This document shows, one piece after another, positions 59,091 through 64,000 of a DNA stretch of 64,000 bases. Each line of letters begins with the position of its first letter. The first letter of the stretch is position 1. Below the pieces are notes generated by a model. It did no database searches and was not told the DNA's origin. It saw only the letters and a program-made list of their open reading frames with translations. A program made the position numbers and the translations under genes. Origin of the DNA: Rhipidocladum racemiflorum (lineage: Eukaryota; Streptophyta; Magnoliopsida; Poales; Poaceae); the NCBI GenBank assembly GCA_036346355.1, contig CM070576.1, positions 55,723,712 to 55,787,711 on the forward strand, given 5' to 3'.

Positions 59091-59824
59091 GGCGAGGCCC
59101 ACGGTGTGCGTGGGTCCTCGAGTCGGTGGCGACGCGCGTTTACCTTACGTCGGTTTGAGCGCCGTGCTCGTGCGAGCTACTATCGGGTAATCAGTGGAAC
59201 CTTGGCGATCCCCCTTGAGGGGTTCGTTTCAAGCGACGTAGCTCGGCGTGGCGTCCGGCCACGGGGCGTTCCATAAAAACCTTTCCTTACTCGATCCGTG
59301 TCGGACTGCCGGTCGTCGTCGCCGACCGGGCGGTGGCCGCTACTCATCGATGAGTTCGCGGGAGAGTGTGAGGTATGGTCTCGACGCGAGTCACGATGAT
59401 TGGGTCGTCCGCCGACCCATCTGGAGAGCCCTCTGAGGCTCGGCTGCGACTTCGCCCCTCGCTCTTTTACGTCTTTGGGCGGCTTCGTTCGGTGGTGGAT
59501 CGGCCCTTCGTAACCTGGCACGGTGCGGGCCTCGGAGTGCGAGCCTATAGGCGCTTGCCCTCCCGAGGCCGGCGGCCGATGGGCCGTTGCGTACCTTTCG
59601 GCAAGATGGCGCCCGCCCATCGTGAATCGGGCGAGGCCCGCGATCTTTGTCGCGCGGCGCGAGGCGGCCATCTGTCGAGCGATTAATGCACGCGATGGGA
59701 TTTAAATGGATCGCGCACGTTATCGGGAAACGGGCGAGGCGAAAGTGACGGTTTGCGACCGCGTTGATTTACGTGAGGAGGCGTCGATTTCGGCACGGAG
59801 GCGCGTCTGTTCCCGCCTGGCGTC

Positions 59825-59830
59825 TATAAA
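59825..59830 (+). promoter_or_regulatory. TATA box of the antisense additional ORF
   Basis: CTATAAAGGAAGGAG on the plus strand lies 148 bp before the ATG at 59973 and about 30 bp before a plausible start site. This suggests the antisense gene has its own promoter, independent of the LTR. Confidence 0.55.
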
Positions 59831-59972
59831 GGAAGGAGTGGGTGGCGTGGTAGGCGCCAAGCCCTCTGTTCGCGCGCTCTGCAAAAAAAAAAAAGGAAAA
59901 GGGAAGAAAGAGAACGAGGGAAGAAGAGGAGCTTCTGCCGCGCGTCGTTCCTCGCTTCTTCGCGCATTGGAG

Positions 59973-62900
59973 ATGTCATTTGTACCGCACTCGGCCGCGG
60001 CGGGTCGCTATCTCGGTCTGGAGAGGAAGGAGTTCCTTCCTCCGCGGCCTGAGTCCGGTTGGCGAGTTCCGCCGGCCGGGACCGAGGTCCCCGAACTTGA
60101 GGACGGCGAGGTAGTCTCGCTGGCGTCCTTCTACGAACGGGGCTTCGGACTTCCACTCCACCCGTTCGTCCGGGGGTTGCTGCACTATTACGGGGAGAAG
60201 TTCATCACTGAACCGAATGGAGTCCTCCATATTGCGGTCTTCATGACGCTGTGAGGCCTTCGGGATTGAACCCCATTTTGGGCTCTGGCGCCACTTCTTC
60301 TTCGCGAGGCCGTCACCGGACACCGCCGGCCTCCTCGGAGCTCTGATGATCCAACTGCGCAACCATCGCAAGCCGTTCTACGTCGATTTGAGGCTGCCGA
60401 CGTCTAACCGGGGGTGGCATAGCGAGTGGTTCTACGTCCGGAACCTCGACAACAGTGCCCCTCCCTTCAGTGGGAATTTACCAACGCCGCATCCTTGTTG
60501 GGGCTGGGGTCCTGACACGAAGGACCGGAAGAAGGTGGACGCGATCCTTGAAAAGCTCGCGGACCTGAAGCGGCGGGCCTCGACAGGCAAGGTGGTCTCA
60601 AAGACGTTCATGGAGAGGCGCGTCCAACCCTTCAAGGTCCGGCCAAGGCCCCATGTTTGAGTACGTTGGGCCGACCGACCTGCAAGGTCGTCGGAGCGGA
60701 GCTCCTCCGTCGGAGATCTCGCAGCGTGTCCGCAGTCTCCATCGCGGGAGATTCCGAGCCAGTGGGCGAGGCGCCTGCGCCGTTCTCGGCGCAGAATCCG
60801 CAGAACCTGGTACGTCTGACGGCTCCTGTTCGCTTTTGCTTTGCTCTGCTCCTTTGCCCCCTTACCCGAGCGTGTTCTCGCAGGGGCTCGGCGGACTGAT
60901 CTCCCGTCCCTTGCTGCCGGGGGAAAAGGAGTTGAGGGCGGCCGCGCGCCTCGAAAAGGAGAAGCAGGACGCCGCCCAGCTAGCGAAAAAAGAGGCCGCC
61001 AAGACGCAGAAGAGGAAAGAGCGCGCGGACCGAGCCGCGCGTGGCGAGGAGGTCTCGGAGGAGACCTCGGAAGAGACCTCGAGTGAGGGTGACGAGGAGT
61101 CGTTGCCGAGCGAGGGAGAGGAAGTCGCCGGAGGCGATTCTGGCGGCCGCGACGCGGGTCCCAGTCGCGGGGCCGGCGACCGCGGCTCCTCCGAAGAGAC
61201 CGCGGGCGCAGGGTTTATCCTGCGGAAGCGCGGGTCCCTGTCGCCTCCTCGCGGGGGTCCGGCAAAGAGGGCACGTCAGGTGCCGGTTGTTCGCTCCTCC
61301 CGGTGAGTGACTCACGCAATTCCTCCGGTGCTGTCTTCTTCTGTAATTCCTGACCGACCGCTGTGCACAGGGGCCTCACCAGCGCTGGGAGGGCACTGAG
61401 TCCTACTTCGGCGGTGAGGAATCGCCCCCTTCCGGTCCTGTCCAAGGAGCGTGCGGTGGTCGTCGGGAGCGGGGATCGTCCGGATGCGCTCCCCTCGGTA
61501 GGGCCCGTCGGCGAGGGGACGCTGCCAGAGGGGGACGCATCTGGGCCGCTGCCGGATCTGGCTGCGGCGAAGCTCCGTCGGCGTGCCGCCGTCTGCGTCG
61601 ACCCGATGGCCGGCGAAGTCCTGCCGCCTGCCTTCCCCGTCTCTGCCGGCCGTGGAGGTCGGCGAAACTGTCGCCGGGAAGCATCAGGATTCGCGGCGTT
61701 TGCAACGCCGGCGGACGAATCTGCCGCCCCGCCGCCGGGCCGCCGCCCGATTCAGCGGTCCGAGTGTCGCCGAAGAAGCGCACCGGCCTTCTGAGCGTCC
61801 GTCCGGCGGGAAATCAAGTCGGGCGATCGCCGATCGCCGCTGCCGACTTGGCCTACCACCGACGGCCGGGGTCGCGCTCGTTTCGACGGCAGGCGTAACA
61901 GCGGATTGGGACGTTCTGGAGGAGGAGATGGGAAGGATCCACGCCGACCTTACCCTTGTTGTTGACGCCGCGTCCAAGGCGAGGAAGTCCATTGCTCAGG
62001 AGTCCCGCTCGGCCAGACTGGTAAGTCTGACGGGGATTTGTCTCTTGTGCATCTTCTTGACCGGGAAATGGAGACTGACCGGGCGGGTACTTGCAGCGCT
62101 TGACATCCCGAGCGGTGGACAAGTCAATGTTCCTCCGGCACTTGCACAGCCGGGGGAGTGCCGTAGGGAAAGAGCTGCTCGACGCTCGGAGGGCGCTTGC
62201 CGCCGAGCAAGGAAGAGCTGCCTCGGCGGGTCAGCGGCTGGGGGAGGTCACCGAAGCCTTGCGGGAGGCTCAGCGACTTGCGGAGTCGTTGACCGCGGAG
62301 GGAGAGAGGGCCAGGTCTTCCCTGGCGGATCTGAAGCGGCCAAGACTTCGCAGACAAGGCGACAAAGATCCGCCCGGGCGGAGGCCGCCCTCTATCGGGA
62401 GGAATGCGAGTCGGTCCGCAGGGAGGCCGACCAGCTTCGCGCCGAGCGGGATCTCGCTCGGGGGGAGCTCGTGACGGTGAAGGAGCTTGCCGATCGTGCT
62501 GCGGCCGACCGGGAAGCGCGTGCCAAGGTCGAGGAGGAACTTCGCGCCAAGGAGGCTTCCGTGGCCGGTGAGTAGTTCGTTCTTCCGGGAGCCACCACGG
62601 CGAGCGTCCCCTCACGTCGTTTTCGTTCCTGCAGATCTGCGAAAAAACCTTAGCGACGTGCTGGAGTCGCGAAGGGTGGCGGTGGAGGCACGAGACGCGG
62701 CGGTCGAGTCACGCGACTCGGCCCTTTTGAACAAGCGGCTGGCGGAGAGGGATACGGCCGACACGACGGCCCGGTATGATCCTCCATGTGGGCGTCGGGC
62801 CGCTGCGACCGGCTGTTACGGCTTACTCGGGCCCAGCGCCATCCCGCCATGCTTGGGTGGATCCTGGCCGAGCGTCGGCGTCGGTCGCGGGAAGCGGCGG

Positions 62901-63101
62901 TGCTTAGCGCTTCCTCGGCCTGGTCAACACCGTCTCTTATTACGACGGCGTCGACCTTGAGGCGATCGGGGCGGCGTCGGCCTTGGCCGAAGCGACGAAG
63001 AGGTCGACGCGTTCATGGCCCGGGTCGATCCGTGCGCCCAAGAGATTGCCGGCCGAATCTCGCCGCGCGAAATTCTCCGTCGGAAGGGGGAGGAAGATTA
63101 G
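59973..63101 (+). pseudogene. Antisense additional ORF: Transposase_28 (putative gypsy-type) domain plus coiled coil
   Basis: It starts MSFVPHSAAAGRYLGLERKE. The domain signature SFYERGFGLPLHPFVRGLLH is near 60120. A frameshift follows at about 60252, just after HIAVFMTL; the domain then continues as CEAF-type sequence through IEPHFGLWRHFF and RGWHSEWFYVRN. A second shift lies at about 60650. A likely intron (60810-60883) leads to a charged Lys/Glu/Ser-rich region. Two more introns (62021-62096 and 62568-62634) join long coiled-coil exons (ARRALAAEQGRAASAGQR; READQLRAERDLARGEL), with a shift near 62335. The C-terminus includes EEVDAFMARVDPCAQEIAGR and stops at 63099-63101. The function of this family is unknown; it is known only from plant retroelement-linked genes. 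This copy cannot make full-length protein. Confidence 0.75.
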
Positions 63102-64000
63102 TTTTCCTTCTGTTTGCTTTTTGGCAATGTATGTAATGAACATGACCGCCCTAGTCGAGCTCAACGTCGGGCTGTTTTAAGTTACTCTGCCCGTCTACCC
63201 CGTGTTTCTTTTATGAATTTGGGCAATTTTTCAACCGTAGCTACGGGGCCCACAGGGTGCCACGAGAGCGTAGGGCGTTGCACCAGGTTCATGCGAAGAG
63301 GACACGGCAGGCGAGCTGCCTCGAGCGATTGCTTGGTGAAGGAAGTGTCGGGGTCGGACCACCTCCTTCGCGAAGCTTGGCGGGTTGAAATCTAACCTAA
63401 GTGGGGGTGCTCCGACCGCTCATAGTGTTTCTTGCTCGGAGGGCATGTTTCCCTCCGCAGAGTGCCACTGGCCGTAGCGCGGGCGAGGCGTAGCACTTTG
63501 AGCCGAGGGAAGTAGCCGCGAGGTAGATAGCTCGGTCGGTCTGAGCGCGGCTTAGGTTAGCGACCAGCCGCTTTTAAATGATGGTCGGGTTGGGCGTTGA
63601 AGTATAAGTTGTAGCATTCGCCGATCTATATCGAAGGCTCCGTCACCGCCGCTCGGCCCTTCGCTCTGGTCGCCTCCTTTGTGCGCACAGTGCGACTTCG
63701 GAACCGTAGCGGGGCGTGGGCCGTAGCATTTTGGTTTTGAGGAGGTTACTTAAGAGGGGAGCTCGGTCGGAGTGGTAACCGGTTATCGATTTAGGTCGCC
63801 GACCCCTGAGGTCATGCAGCCCCCGAGTGGTGCGTGGGGACTGAGGGTGCAGTCGCCACGCACCGCTTGAGCTCATGGCGGATGTGCAATTTTTTCGAAA
63901 AGGAACTTTATGCTTTCGAGGATAAGGGTGGATTAACTCGCCTTGAGGACCGCGCCGCCTTCGGGACTGGTGTCGGGCGCTTCGTCTTCCGCTCCGTTAT
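63102..64000. other. Gypsy element interior downstream of the antisense ORF
   Basis: GC-rich, non-coding as far as I can see, with short recurring words (AGCTCGGTCGG, AGCCGAGGGAAGTAGCC). The Gypsy pol region is expected to begin further right, outside the window. Confidence 0.45.

Larger units (their letters stand above)
57572..59220 (-). repeat. 3' LTR of the Gypsy element (right end approximate)
   Basis: The left terminus TGTCGGTG is clear. The right terminus is not; the first purine tract candidate on the minus strand is CTCAAGGGGGATCGCC at about 59203-59218. The LTR contains the minus-strand TATA and the ~147-bp tandem repeats at 58450-59090. Confidence 0.5.
57572..64000 (-). mobile_element. 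Tat-lineage Gypsy retrotransposon, 3' part, runs off the window
   Basis: An LTR begins at 57572 (plus strand TGTCGGTGTTTCG). Its promoter elements read on the minus strand (TATATAAGG at about 57861-57868). The element is therefore minus-oriented and this is its 3' LTR, with gag-pol expected beyond 64000. Between LTR and pol lies a plus-strand gene with a Transposase_28-type domain and coiled coils. In Tat-lineage Gypsy elements (RIRE2/Grande-type) exactly such an antisense additional ORF is found between pol and the 3' LTR. No polymerase domain is in the window, so the lineage is inferred from this arrangement. The GC content is much higher than in the flanking DNA. Confidence 0.72.

Noticed and set aside
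57572..64000. CACTA-type DNA transposon at the right end
   Set aside because: The terminus is TGTCGG rather than CACTA, LTR-like TATA signals are present, and the gene matches the antisense ORF of Tat Gypsy elements.
1..64000. CRISPR arrays, operons, bacterial signals, tRNA or rRNA genes
   Set aside because: Looked for on both strands. The direct repeats present are LTRs or minisatellites, and no cloverleaf-type tRNA or rRNA sequence was recognised.

Overview
The window is nuclear DNA of a flowering plant, almost certainly a grass (Poaceae). The evidence is the intron-rich genes with GC-rich first exons, three lineages of LTR retrotransposon, Helitron debris with grass-type termini, and a Gypsy element with an antisense extra reading frame. 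The species cannot be told from the sequence. Nothing bacterial or organellar is visible.

Four host genes can be assembled exon by exon, each with consistent splice phases. (1) Plus strand, 3026-7652: a nodulin-like/NFD4-type major-facilitator membrane protein, 3 exons, about 583 aa. (2) Plus strand, 21810-25663: a plant mitochondrial calcium uptake protein (MICU) with three EF-hands, 8 exons, about 473 aa. (3) Minus strand, 44016-35584: a leucine-rich-repeat protein of the plant At1g15740 type with an acylation-type N-terminus, 15 coding exons, about 581 aa. (4) Plus strand, 51852-55661: a calmodulin-binding receptor-like cytoplasmic kinase (CRCK3-like), 6 coding exons, about 383 aa from the start chosen here.

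The rest is mostly mobile DNA. Positions 8.4-13.6 kb hold repeat debris, a tandem Helitron-like array and a clean 272-bp non-autonomous Helitron. Two members of one Ty1/copia family (14784-21644 plus; 28131-35157 minus) flank the MICU gene as a 7-kb inverted pair. Each has its own 5-bp target duplication. The first has two identical LTRs and sits between the apparent MICU TATA box and its start codon. Both copies share coding lesions, which suggests amplification by proteins supplied in trans. Two short LTR elements of TRIM type lie inside introns: 39797-41477 in the LRR gene and 52526-53149 in the kinase gene. A truncated second copia lineage is at 45309-46650. From 57572 to the right edge lies the 3' part of a minus-strand Tat-lineage Gypsy element. 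It carries a tandemly repetitive LTR and an antisense additional gene (59973-63101, Transposase_28 type plus coiled coil) with its own TATA box; that gene is broken by frameshifts.

The four host genes have no evident shared pathway. The strongest stories are the retrotransposon between a mitochondrial calcium regulator and its promoter, and the structure of the mobile elements themselves.
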